DNA from: Reclinomonas americana ATCC 50394
Lineage: Eukaryota; Jakobida; Jakobea; Jakobida
Direction: 5' to 3'
Length of the DNA stretch: 64,000 bases
Assembly (NCBI GenBank): GCA_048213135.1
Contig: PS015054.1
Coordinates: forward strand, 195,812-259,811
Shown one piece after another: positions 1 through 10,729 of the stretch. A program made the position numbers and the translations under genes. The notes under the pieces are model-generated. The model was given only the letters and a program-made list of their open reading frames with translations. It was not told the origin of the DNA and did no database searches. How positions within the stretch are numbered: position 1 is the first letter of the stretch; each line of letters begins with the position of its first letter.

Positions 1-974
1 GCGGTCAGCGAAAGTGCACAGAGAAAAACACACCAACAGCGCGTGTACCATTTCGCGCTGCATACGGATCAGTTCAGCGTGGCTGATACGCGCCTCCGGC
101 TGCAGGGGCGAGTGATTGTGTACACTCTGCGTGCCGCTGCCTGGCGGCGGCAGCGTAACCAGCGGCTGGCCGAGGAACTGTGGGCGGCGTCATGTGAGCA
201 GCAAGCAAATGCACTCCCAGACATGCACGTGGTTCTCACCTGCGGGCTCTGCATCGCCATCGGCGCGACCATGACGGGCACCGGGGACGGTGGACTACGT
301 GATGGCACGCCCATGAGCGGCAACGGAGGACCCTGCGCCTGCGACTGTGCGCCCCGCGCAATCGACGACTCCAGGTCGGCGGCCGACACCATCATGGTCG
401 GTGGCGGCAAACCCTGTCCGTGTGACGACGACGACGACGACACGTGAGCACCATACGGTGGTGGTGGCGACTCTTGCTGTGGGTGCTGGCGGTGATGCTG
501 CTGCTGTTGTTGTTGCTGCTGCAAGAAGGGATCGCCCAGTGCACTGCCCCACAATGGTTGTGCAGACTGCCCAAACCCGTGGCCCCACACAGAGGACGAC
601 GATCCCGATGCCTGACTACCACCACCACCACCGGAGAGCTGTGCACGTGTGTGTGTGTCGCACACAAAACAGTGTGAGAGACAAGAGCGAGTGCATGATC
701 ACATTGTTGCACTCACATGCAGCTGTCCGAGCTCCGACACAATGTCGCCCTTGTCGAACTGGTTCATGCTCCAGTCAAAGTCCTTGCCTGCGTCACGTGT
801 GTGCGTGTGAGAGAGAGAGACACACACAGAGAGCAAAAGATGCGTGACACGTGTGTGTGGCGCGAAACGAATGCTGGTCACATCGGTGTCAAAGGTTGCC
901 GCATTGGCCTCGTCGTCCTCATCGTCGTCGGCGTTCACAGCCCACTCGGGAACCTCCAAGTCCTCAGGTTCCAT
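1..974 (-). CDS. Gln/Ser/Pro-rich protein, possibly 4E-T/GIGYF-like translational regulator (5' part; 3' end off window)
   Basis: The coding path on the minus strand is complement(49..177, 240..638, 717..787, 851..974), and the phases close at every junction (241 residues). It starts at ATG 974 and continues past the left edge after a donor at 48. The N-terminus carries an acidic PEW motif (EDLEVPEWAVNADDDED), then ATFDTD and FDWSMNQFD. This is followed by a Gly/Ser/Gln-rich stretch with eight glutamines and a proline-rich segment. The segment ISHAELIRMQREM near 60-100 is amphipathic. PEW followed by an FD segment recalls GIGYF and 4E-T proteins, which bind eIF4E or repress mRNAs, but no domain is diagnostic. 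I am sure it is a gene and unsure of its function. Low-complexity composition makes any family call weak. Confidence 0.6.
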
Positions 975-1329
975 CTCTGCTGCGTGGCACCGTGTGATTT
1001 GAGAGGAATTTTAAGTGTGTCCCGCAGTTGTCCACATCGGATAAACAACAAGGAACGAAGGAGGGTAGCAGGCGTGGCGATGATGCAGCGGCCTTGAGAG
1101 AAAGAGAGAGGAAGAGGCAAAGTTGTTCCTTTCAAAAAAACATCATAAATTCATTCACCGAACGCCATGGCCTTCGTCGCTGTCGGCAGCAAGCAGCGCA
1201 CTGTCGCCACCACCGTCACCATCAACACCAACACCACCGCCACCGTCTTGCGACACGAAGGAGAGAGAGAGAGGGAGGGAGGGAGAAAGAGAAACATGAA
1301 CGATTGGCATCGAAAAGAGTCACGCTTGT
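975..1329. other. Intergenic region between two minus-strand genes
   Basis: This 355-bp stretch lies between the 3' end of the PI synthase gene (stop at 1330) and the start of the Q-rich gene (974). It must hold the 3' UTR of the former and the promoter of the latter. It contains a purine tract of GAGA/GGGA repeats at about 1260-1290 and a short A-run at 1134-1140. I see no convincing coding exon. Confidence 0.5.
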
Positions 1330-2211
1330 TCACGAGCTCTTCTTGCCTGCTGCTCCGCTGCTCTTGCTGCCGCCACTCTGCAGCTGCTCCACATCGGTGC
1401 TCACAATCTCCTGGCTCGACAGGAACAACTGCATCACGTTGAGGACCTGCACATGCACGGAATGGGTGTGAACAGAAACACAACAAACGACTGCCTCACG
1501 CGTGCGAGGTGCGAACCTGCTTGAGGGCCCACACGGGTGCACAGAGCACGGCGCACAAGAGCCACGCACTCATCGACGATCCCACCATAGCAAACGTCGG
1601 CTGGAAGGCGTGCAAGTAGAGGAACCAGTAAAAGAGCTCGTTGAAGAGGCACACGGAGGTGAGCACGGGGCGCTTGGTGTAGTACATGCGCAGCAGCCAT
1701 GGCGTGTTGCTAGCGCACTCCTTGTGCGATCCCTTGCCGGCGGTCAGCGACGAGTACATGCGCACCCAGTGGCTCATCAAGTCGAGCGCATTCAGCGAGA
1801 TAAACGCAAACGCCCATGGACGGTACAGCAGCGCCAGCACCACCAGCAGACCCGCAGTGCCCGCGCGGTCTGTCATCATGTCAAGCACAGCGCCAAAGTT
1901 GGAGCCTGCAAAGAGAGAGATGAGTGCAGTGTGCAAGCGAGTGTGTGTGACTGTGTGGTGGACGGAACATTGGTTGAGGAGGCGAGCGAGGAAGCCATCG
2001 AGGGCGTCAAGCACAAAGCTGACAAAGTAGCAGGCGGCACACACTTGCCACTGGTCGAGTGCAAAGTACATGGCCACAAAGAACAACACGATGCGAATGT
2101 ACCCTGCACACAGAGAGTGAGTGTAAAGTGAGCAAGAGAGAGAGAGAGAAGTGTGTGCATGTGCGTACCAACAATGTTGGGCGCGAAAAGCCACACGTTG
2201 CGTGTCTGCAT
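1330..2211 (-). CDS. PIS1/CDIPT: CDP-diacylglycerol--inositol 3-phosphatidyltransferase (PI synthase)
   Basis: The model is complement(join(1330..1446,1517..1905,1969..2103,2169..2211)), 227 aa, close to the family's usual 210-230. The enzyme joins CDP-diacylglycerol and myo-inositol to make phosphatidylinositol in the ER membrane. The CDP-alcohol phosphotransferase signature DxxDGxxAR-x8-GxxxDxxxD is complete, running from DALDGFLAR through to GAVLDMMTD. The second intron falls inside this signature. The start at 2211 gives MQTRNVWLFAPNIVGYIR, matching the NVFLFVPNIIGY-type start of the family. The C-terminus ALKQVLNVMQL is also family-like. Several hydrophobic segments fit a multipass membrane enzyme. 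Its start codon is 85 bp from the divergent EF-hand gene. Confidence 0.95.
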
Positions 2212-2296
2212 TGTGTGTGTGAGTTTGTTTGTGAGGGCCCTCCTATCCCGCAGTCCATCCGATCGGAAGAGAGAGTCGATCACATCTCCTTTTCAA
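2212..2296. promoter_or_regulatory. 85-bp divergent intergenic region (candidate bidirectional promoter)
   Basis: Only 85 bp separate the two start codons (PI synthase at 2211 on minus, EF-hand/FxPxIN protein at 2297 on plus). Both 5' UTRs and both core promoters must fit here or overlap upstream coding sequence. No TATA box is visible. The sequence has TG repeats on the PI synthase side and a CT-rich run just before the plus-strand start. Confidence 0.5.
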
Positions 2297-5200
2297 ATGG
2301 CGACGAGTGTGAGGTGCGTCTGTGTGCATACAGTGGGGAGGAGAGAGGAAACGCTTGAGCAAGTGGTACTTGTGTGTATGCGCGCGCGTGTGCGTGTGTC
2401 TCTCTCTGGTGCAAGTGCGCGTCCGGAGAAACGCAACTGCTCTCTCTTTACTCTCTCGCCTCTCGCACACGCACACACACACAAATGCACTGGTGTCACG
2501 CACACGAGAGAGAGAGAGAGACGCAGAGAGAGGAAGCAAGGCACTGCTTATGCGTCTGTGTGTGCATATGTGGTTTGTTGTGTGACATGGCACTCACATC
2601 GCGCTCACGACTTTTTTTGTGTTTGTGTTTGTGTTTCCTCTTGTGTTGTGTGTTTGTGTGCGCGACAGTGCTCCATTGAGCCCTGGCAGCGCGGCAGCTG
2701 CGGCGGCGGGTGATGGAGGTATGCGTTTGTCGCCCTCGGGTCGTGTGGTGGCGCCCGGCGAGGAGGAGTTTAGCTATCGTCCTGATGCGTCGCCCTATGT
2801 TGCGTCTTGGAGAGTGTGCAGGGAGGGAACGTGTGTGTGAGAGAGAGCGAAAGTCTGATTTTGTGTGTGTGTGCATTTTGTGTTTGCAGTCGCAAAAGTT
2901 TCGACCACCGGATTCCTTTGCGTTGCGCGCGCAGGCCGAGGCTGCGGAGCGGGAGCGCAAGATTGACGAGGTTTGTGTGTGCAGTGTGTGTGTGTGTCTG
3001 TGTGTTGTGAGAGAAGGCGTGTGTGTTCTCATTGTCCTCTCTTCTCGTTTCGCGCAGCTGCGTCAGCGTATTCGTGAGCGTGAAAAGCAGGATGCGCCGT
3101 TTGCGCCACAGATCAACACCTACAACTTCCAGGGCAAGGTGAGCAACTGCCCGCACGCACACACTCTTGTGTGTCTGTCTGTCTGTCCACTGACGGTGTT
3201 ACGCGCAGCGTGAGCCGTTTGCCGATGCGGTGAACCAAAAGATCCAGAAGCACAACGAGAAAATGTCGCAGCTGCGCTCCGGTTCGTCGGTGGACAGCGG
3301 TGGCGACGGTGGCTCGTTCAAGCCAGAGGTTTGTTGTCTGTGGTATGTGTGGCCATTGTCACCACGTTGCTCACACCCGAGTGCAGATTTCGACCTACTC
3401 CAAGTCGCTGGTGCGCACCGAGCCGGTCCACGAGCGTCTGTATCGCATTGCACGCACGCCGGAGAAGGCGCAAATGAGTCCAGGTGAGCATGAATCTGCG
3501 TTGCGCGTACGTCGATGTCGTGGCGCTCACGTGTTTGTGTGGCAGCAGGGCTCGGACCCAGCGAGGACATTGACCCGACCACGGGCCAGCCGCTCTTCCA
3601 GCCGGTGATCAACCCGGTGCACACGGTGCGCGACGAGCGTGTCGAAGAGTCGCTGTACAAGGATGCCATGAACCGCAAACTGCGTCGCGAACTGCTGCTG
3701 GAGAGCATCATGACGGCGGAGGAGCACCAGCGGCGACAGCGCAAGCTGACGCCGACCAGCTTGGAGTTTGCACGCAAGCGTGTGGAGAAGGAGCTGCAGA
3801 CGGTGTTTGAGGAGATGGACCCGGAGAACCGTGGCACCATTGGGTACACGGAGCTCGGATATGCGCTGTCGCGACTCGGCCTCTTCAAGACGGTGCGCCT
3901 TTGCATTTGTGTGTGTGCGAAAATAGTCGAGCGTGTGGGTGTTGACGTTGCCCTGTTTGTTTTTGCTTGTTTGTTCGCCGCTGTAGCCTCCGGATCAGGC
4001 GGAGAAGCGTACCGAGGAGGAGGTGCGTCTGCAAGAAAAGCTGTGGAAGATGATGGATCCGAGCGACACGGGCGCTGTCGACTACACCACTTTCTACCGG
4101 TACATGTATTCAATCATGGATCCCACCATTGCCGACGAGGAGGTCAAGTACTTTGGACCGGAGAGCCCCACACGGAAGCTCGCCAAGGAGTTCCGCAAGT
4201 TGCTGGTGAACAAGCTGGCGTACGTGCCAACGCACCGCACCAAGGCTGAGAAGCAGGCCGAGAAGCAAGTGCGCCGTCCGATGTCGGCCTCGCCGCACGC
4301 CGAGCAGTCGCAAAGGGTGCGCTTGTGGTTCATGTGTGTACGTGCTTCCACACAAGTTCTCACCACGCGTGTATGTATGTGCGGTGCAGAGTGCTCGCCG
4401 CTCGAGCGGAAGCCCGACTGGCTCGGAGAACGGACAACGCCGTGGCTCGGCGGAAAGTGCCGAGTTCTCGCGCCGTCTGTACGAGCGCGACAGGAGCCTG
4501 CAAGAGAAGCTGGACAGTCAGCGCGAGAAGCTCAAGCAGGATGAGCTGAAGGAGTGCACCTTCAAGCCGGAGATCAACACTCGCTCCCGCAAGATGGACA
4601 CTGGCGAGCCGCCAGCGGTGAGGCATTATTCTCTCTGTGTCATTTTCTCTCCACATAGAACTCTTGTCTGACCCGTTTTCTTGTGTGTTTGTGTGTGTGT
4701 TGCTCGGTGCAGGGCCGCAAGAATGAGCAGCTGTACGCGATGCGCGAGCGCCCGCGTCCGACTGCCAACCTGCCGACGTCGGTGGATCGCGAGTACGATC
4801 AGCACTGCACCTTCCGCCCCGACACGACCATGAGCAAGAGGTTTGGCGGCGGTGCATGTCTCTGTCGCTGCTATGTGACTTGTGTGACTGATCCTTCACA
4901 TGGTATCGCTTTACACGCTGTTGGCGCAGCAGGAAGGCACCGGTTCCCAAGTACACACCGTCGGGATACAAGCAGGCGATTGAGCGCATGCGCCACGCCA
5001 AGGCCGAGCGCCAGGCACAGACTCACGACGATGTTGCGTACACAGCGCATTCTCCTCGTCGTACCATCTGTTTCTCACCTCCGCGCGTAATCGCAGTTCC
5101 CCACGTCGCTCCGCACGGCCGAGGAGAAGGCCGGGGAGGATGCGTCGGTCTCCGTGACCGGCAAGCGACCGACGGAGCCCAAGCCGTTCGAGTTTGAGCT

Positions 5201-6213
5201 CGACAAGCGACGACGGACACGACCGCTGCTGTACATTGACGTCAATCTGGGCCACGGCAAGTTGCGTACATGACGCGCAGTGTGATGACGGGTCGCGTAC
5301 CGACTGCTCACCGCGTTTCTTCTTTTCTTCATAGGACTGGTCGCATTGGCGTGCACGAGGGTGACGACCCATCGTTGCTGGCACGCAACTTTGCCGTGTC
5401 GTACCGATTGGACGACTTCCTGTGCAAGCGCCTGGAGGAGCTCATTGTGCAACACATGGAGGCGCAAGCCATTCCCTTCACTCGCTCCGAGTCCACTGGC
5501 GACGCAAAGCCGCTGTCGCCCGGCCGCTATCCGGAGCTGGCGAGCGGACACCGCTTGACCGAGCAGTCGTTCTCTTTCCGCGCCCCGAACCGACGCGACA
5601 TGAGCGAGGCCGATCGTGCGCATGAGGAGTATGCACCACACACGTTTGAGAATCAGTTTGCCGATCAGGACTACACGCTGCAGTACCCGTCGTTCGAGGA
5701 GGGGTGAGTACGCGTGGTTTTTTCGTGAGTTGCCACGTGAGACACTGATGATTTTGCTGTTGTGTTGTGAGCAGAGGCCAGTACGATTTCGCCGATGCAC
5801 ACGCATATGACGGTGAGTACCCAGAGGACTACCACCGTGCAGTCGACGAAGATGAGGGCGCTGCGTGGCACCGCCGTCAGCAGACGGACGACGAGCTGTA
5901 CGACGATGTTGTGGGCACCGTGCACCAGGGTGGTGCGGATGAGGAGGAGTACGGTGACGAGGGCGCAGCGCAGGGTGGTCTGGGCGTGCAAATGTCGTAC
6001 GGCCGCCGTGAGCAGCCGCAGGATTCGTACCCACCAGCTCGGCCGCACGTGCGCGAGGTGTACACCACGATTGAGTCACCCGCCACGGAGGGTCGCCCAG
6101 CTGCACAGCCGGTGGCAGCGGCAGGGAACGCCGCGGCCAATCGCCAGTCGGCACGGGAGGCGGTGGACGCAGCCGCCAACCTGGTACTCCGTGAGGTCGA
6201 CGGCCGTCAGTAA
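2297..6213 (+). CDS. EF-hand protein with repeated FxPxIN-type motifs, probable basal-body/flagellar component
   Basis: Fourteen exons: join(2297..2313,2669..2813,2890..2970,3058..3138,3209..3328,3387..3483,3549..3892,3987..4316,4390..4617,4713..4840,4933..5032,5097..5260,5335..5703,5775..6213), 880 aa. All phases close, including the 17-nt first exon (MATSV). Short motifs of one style recur: FAPQINTY, FKPEINTRS, FRPDTTMS, YRPDASPY. Two degenerate EF-hands lie near residues 260-340 (MDPENRGTIGYTE and MDPSDTGAVDY); several calcium-ligand positions are lost. A later segment, LLYIDVNLGHGKTGRIGVHEGDD, looks like a conserved C-terminal module. The tail is acidic and Tyr-rich. Arrays of FxPxIN motifs with EF-hands occur in flagellar and centrosomal proteins, so that role is inferred. 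An alternative acceptor 3 nt upstream at 4930 (NAGNAG) would add one Ser. Confidence 0.8.
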
Positions 6214-6457
6214 TGAGCTTTCTCTCTGTCTCGCGCCTCTTTTTATTGTCTGCCGGTGATGCTTTTTTTCTCTGTCGCGCAAGTTTCTCCTGTTTTTTTG
6301 ATGGCGTCTATCGATATCTTTTCTCTCTCGTGTGTCTCTATTGCTACTCGGAAAAGAATGTACTGTGGAGTGGGAACGGAATGATTGTCGATTTGTTGGG
6401 TTTCTTCACTCAGGGGTGTGTGCCACAGCGGTGGGCAAGCAACAAACAACGCCACCA
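6214..6457. other. Convergent 3' intergenic region
   Basis: Between stop codons of the EF-hand gene (+) and the AprA-like gene (-). It is T/C-rich with TTTTTTT and CTCTCT runs on the plus strand, as expected for overlapping 3' UTRs. No coding exon seen. Confidence 0.5.
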
Positions 6458-9408
6458 TTACTCCTGCTGCTGGTCCACAAGGCTCGCCTCCTCCTCCTCC
6501 TCCTCCTCCTCCGACTGCAGATCCAGCGGCTTGAACTGCGGGTGCGACTCCCCGGGCGGACCGCACGGGTTGCCACACGGCTGCGCATGCAAAAATGAAC
6601 ACAAAGCCGCACACATGAACTTCAAGCACACACACAAAAACTTACCGGGTACGGCAGACCGGCCGGCACAATGGAGACTGCGCCGCAATAGTGAGCGAGA
6701 AAAAGAAGAAAGCTGCTGTGGGAGAGAGAGAGAGCACGCACCTTGGGTGGTGAACTTGAACCAGTGCTCGCCGACCATTCCCTCGTCCATGCGCCAGTCG
6801 GCCTGGATAAAGTAGCCGCGGTAGCCAGTCTGCGGAATCGGCAGCTCGGCCACGTACTTGCCGCTGCTGTCCGGCTCCACGCGCTTCTCCGTCCATATGA
6901 TCAGCTGGATGCAGTCGGGGTTCGTCAAGTCCTCGCACTTGGCCAGGCGGAAGTCGCGAGCCTGGCAAAAAAAAAGTGGGGCGTGTCAGAAGAATGCAGT
7001 ACAGGTCATGCAGCTCTCGACGACTGGCGTGAAACCTTGTAGTTGTAGCCAGTCCACACTTCCACAATGTCGGGCTTCGGGTTGGCCGTCATCTCAATGC
7101 GGCCAGTCTTCTCGTCGCGAGTCTGTCATGAGGCATGCACGTCGTGCGCGTGAGTTTGCTTGCGGTTGACGTGAGATGAATGTAGGGGGCACTCACCCAC
7201 GACAGAGTTGGGCGCGGCAGATTGAGGGCCACACTGCGCCAGAAGGTCGACACGGCCAGCGTGACGTCGACTTGATGGCCAGTGAGAGAGTGCTCCGCAT
7301 TCGGCACCATGCGCACTGCCAGTAAATCATGAGTGAGTTTTGTTGGTTACCCATACAGATGAGTGCATGCTCTTTGACGCAACAGTACGTCTCTCCAGGC
7401 AGCTGGTTGAACCAGTACCTATGTTTGCGTGGCACGAGGTGAGATGCGTGTGCACACAAACAGAGCATGAACTTGACAAAGAAACCCCACCAGTTGTCGT
7501 CCATCTGGAAGAACTCGTCGCCAGTGGCATCAATGACGTACTTGGGCATCGTCAGGCGGTCGCGGTACGCCTATATCTTGACAGTGAGAACAAGTGCAAA
7601 ACAACTGCATTGCGCCCCAGCGTGGACGCAACAAACGGATCGATGATGGACGCCATTTGCTGGAACTGCGGAGTGTTGAGGTACCTGCGGAAAACAATTC
7701 AGCTGCTGGCCGACAAAGAAAGTCATGAACACACAGGAGCAGAGCGCAACATGGTAGTGTTCAGGGCCGTGTAGTCCTCGAAAGCAAACGTCCCTACAGA
7801 ACGATGAGTGAGAGGGAGGAGGGAAAGGGAGAGGGAAGGGAAGGGCGAGGGGGAAGGCGCAACAGAAGCCGTACGCCTGCCACATGTGGTTGCTGATGAA
7901 ATCGACGGCAGTGAGCAGACAGGAGGACATACATGTGCATCGACACGCGACTCACATGTTCTCGACCAGGTTGAGACTGCGCAGTGAAAAAACCAATCCC
8001 AACTCGTGTAAGTCACGGGCGCGATGGAAGAACGAGTCTCAGTCGAGAGTACGCAACGCATCCATCACAATCGGCACAATCGCCTTGACACGCTTCTGCA
8101 GGACGGCATCGGCCGCGCCGACAGTCCACGTGGTCCAGCCGCGCTTGCTGGCGCCGCCGACACCCCAGCCAGAGATGGGCTTCACACCAGACACGCCCTT
8201 CACGAGTTCCTCGGTGGCGTCCATGGCACGGAGCACGGCCTTGGTCATGGGCAGGCGGAGCAGCTGTGCGGCACGAAAAGTCAGGTACCTGAGAGTGCGT
8301 CCAATGAATGGTGATCACACGAACCCACTCAGGCTTGGTGGGATCGTCGATAAAGTGGCGCCACTGCACACAACGTGGCCAGGTGAGCAACAGAAACAAC
8401 GCGCGTGGTGCCATGAAAACAAAAAATACCAAGTCGCAACTGTGTACGCAATGATGCCATCCTCGGAGCGGCGCTTATTCTCGCCCGTAAAGTAAATGGG
8501 CTCGTTGGGGATCTGGAACACCGTGGCCGCAATCGTGCGCGTCTCCACAGCCACCAACTCCGTCAGAATGTCGGGCTGCAGTGACGAGTGAGCATGATGA
8601 TCTTAACACACAAAGTGGCGAGACAAAATATGCACCGTCGACGGCGGGGAGTCGTGACTTGAGGGGAGGAGAAAGAAGAAAGAAGAGTGTGAGTCAAGCT
8701 AGCAAGACATCCCCGAGCGCACTCGCATCACTCACTGCATCAGAGTATACGAGTGAGCACATAACAAGACAGGTGAGACAAGCACACATGCACACCTTGC
8801 CGTCGCCATTGATGTCTGCAGGAGGGTGGAACAAGAGAGACGCACTGTTAGCTTGCAGACGCACGCACGCATGCAGAAGGTGTCTTGACGCACACATGAA
8901 AGCCATGTCGGAGTCGCGCACATGCGGAATAATGACTTGCAGCCAGTGCCTGCGCGAGAGACATGAGTGACCACACACACGCTGCGCGCATGAGTCACGA
9001 GCCGCACTCAACTCCCACACAGAGCGGCTCGAGTCGGCGGCAGTCAGCCACGTCTGCGAGCCTGCATGAGAGAGACACACAAATGAGCATTCATGTCTTT
9101 CATGTGTGTGCATGTGAGAGAGAGACGCAACGGAGGTACACATTGTACCATGTGTAGGAGGCAGTGGACTGTGTAGAGTTGATCTTCCACATGTATCTGA
9201 GTGAGGGCGTGCGTGTGTTTCAGTGGTTTGACCCCCACAGCGGCCATGTCGAGACACAAGAGAGACGCAACGTGGAGTCGGGCTTGGCGCAGTACTCATC
9301 GAGTGCGGTCAGCGGGGAGGCCTCGGCGACTGGCACCGAGGTGGTCACGGAGACCACGAGGAGTGCGGTGGCGACGAGAAGGGCGCCGAGGAGGTAGTGG
9401 CGACGCAT
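6458..9408 (-). CDS. aprA-like: Secreted PhoPQ-activated pathogenicity-related / autocrine proliferation repressor A (AprA)-like protein
   Basis: Twenty-one-exon... more precisely 20 phase-consistent exons: complement(join(6458..6580,6646..6677,6742..6961,7036..7122,7197..7315,7384..7418,7491..7570,7633..7684,7751..7793,7864..7892,7956..7976,8058..8263,8325..8363,8441..8575,8636..8657,8794..8815,8894..8949,9013..9061,9132..9196,9272..9408)), 523 aa. The start at 9408 gives a clean signal peptide (MRRHYLLGALLVATALLVV). The family has an alpha/beta-hydrolase fold. The expected triad is visible: Ser in GGASKRGWTTW, Asp in DATGDEFF, His in PNAEHSLTG. Other family landmarks are FQIPNEPIYF, LLRLPMTKA, AIVPIVMDAL and YRDRLTMPK. 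In Dictyostelium AprA is a secreted repressor of proliferation; bacterial PqaA homologues exist. Eight introns begin GTTGCG. The tail is Glu-rich. The 22-nt exon 8636..8657 rests on phase and family fit. An upstream ATG at 9450 is possible. Confidence 0.9.
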
Positions 9409-9544
9409 TCGCGACAATAAAGAGGGTTTGAATTTTTTGGACGAGGACATGCGAAGATCCGAAAGTGCGCTGGTGCGGTGTCACTGGGTCCCCCGTCGCG
9501 TCTGGAAGTGTAATGCACGCACTCTAGGAATACTTGAGAGAGAT

Positions 9545-10652
9545 TTAATCCTCAGGGCTCCTGTGCAGTTCCGATATCGAAAACTCAATTGCACGCACAA
9601 GCCGGAGGGCTCCCTTCACCACCAAGCTCTCATCGCTTTCTTGCATCGGCGACATGTCCCTTACAGTCGACAGAGCACGTTGCGCGTAGAAGCGCTCTCG
9701 TGCGAGAAGGAGCTCGGAGAGCCCCAACAAATCTCGATCATCCAAATAGATCTTGAAGCTCTGCCCTTTGTTCTTCACCTCGACGTAGGTGTCTTGCATC
9801 TTCCCGTTGCATCGTCGGTGGATGTGGAACGTGCACTCGCAGGAAGGGAACATCCACGAATCCCAGTACTCTGTGCATGCATTGCCGTTTGTGTAAATGG
9901 TCACGTGCACGTGATCACGGAAAGAAAGTGCAGGCAACAAGTGCACGCACCGGGAACGCCAAGCGGTCGCGACTTACGTCGCATCGCCTCGATTACGTTC
10001 TGCAGTGTCAGCCCAGGACTTGCGTAATACGACGTCGGCGATCGCGAGCCCACATCTGCTTGCGCAAGACTGCTGACATCGTCGCTCACGAGCACCTCGT
10101 CCGTCGTGAAGAACAAATCAAGGACATAGGGCAACAGTGATGCAACCAGTTCAGAACGCGGAGAGCGGGCACGGCTTTTGGTCACCAACTCAAGAACGTG
10201 AAGCAATTCGTCGCCAGCCTGACATGGCGACCCTGTTCGTTGTGAGAACGCCTCCACAAGCTCGCCGTCAGAGATATGCCTAGGCCTGGCACCTCTCTTC
10301 GACTTCAACTGCAGGAGTCTGGCCTCGACCAGCTGGTCAACAACATCCTCAATGACACTGGCGGGAGTGGTGAGACAAAATCCTGGCGCTAATGCAGAAG
10401 AGCAGCAACGTACTCTCGGCTGGCGTCAGCGTTGATAGCGCGATACAAAGCAACCTCTGCGGACGCGCACAGTGAGTGGACTTCGAGTGGCATCACAACA
10501 CAACAGGGTTGAACGCAACTTGATTCGTGATCGAGTTCAGGGGGTGGACCGTCCATTGAGGGCGTCGAGACCACAGCTGCAACGCAAAGATCTTGTCAAG
10601 GAGAAAGAGAGTGTATGTCGCGAGCAACTTTACAGCCACCAAGAACGACCAT
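9545..10652 (-). CDS. Hypothetical protein, unrecognised family
   Basis: Three or four exons on the minus strand ending at stop 9545. The last two, about 9545..9864 and 9974..10352, join in phase at AMR-QYWDSWMFP. An upstream exon (about 10428..10580) joins at NADASRDVIEDVVDQL. The chosen start at 10652 (MVVLGG) uses a donor GTAAAG and is tentative. The product has about 290 residues. It is mostly helical, with amphipathic segments (DVIEDVVDQLVEARLLQLK, LGLSELLLARERFY) and a Cys cluster, PSCECTFHIHRRC. No signal peptide or known domain is visible. It sits 78 bp downstream of the erlin start-to-stop gap and 137 bp upstream of the AprA-like gene, all on one strand. Function unknown. Confidence 0.6.
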
Positions 10653-10729
10653 TGAGATTGGTGAGCCCTCTTTACAAAACGACCAGTACTAGTGATTGCA
10701 ACAGCACCCCCTCACATCTCTCACCACAT

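Noticed and set aside
1255-1290. GAGA/GGGA repeat as a CRISPR or mobile element
   Set aside because: It is a simple purine microsatellite with no spacers, inverted repeats or ORF.
5033-9271. GTTGCG introns as introner-type mobile introns
   Set aside because: The introns share only the donor hexamer; their interiors and 3' ends are not similar, and I see no inverted or direct repeats.
6458-9408. Bacterial contamination or recent horizontal transfer of the PhoPQ-related gene
   Set aside because: The gene has 20 short exons with the same donors and base composition as its neighbours, so it is resident.
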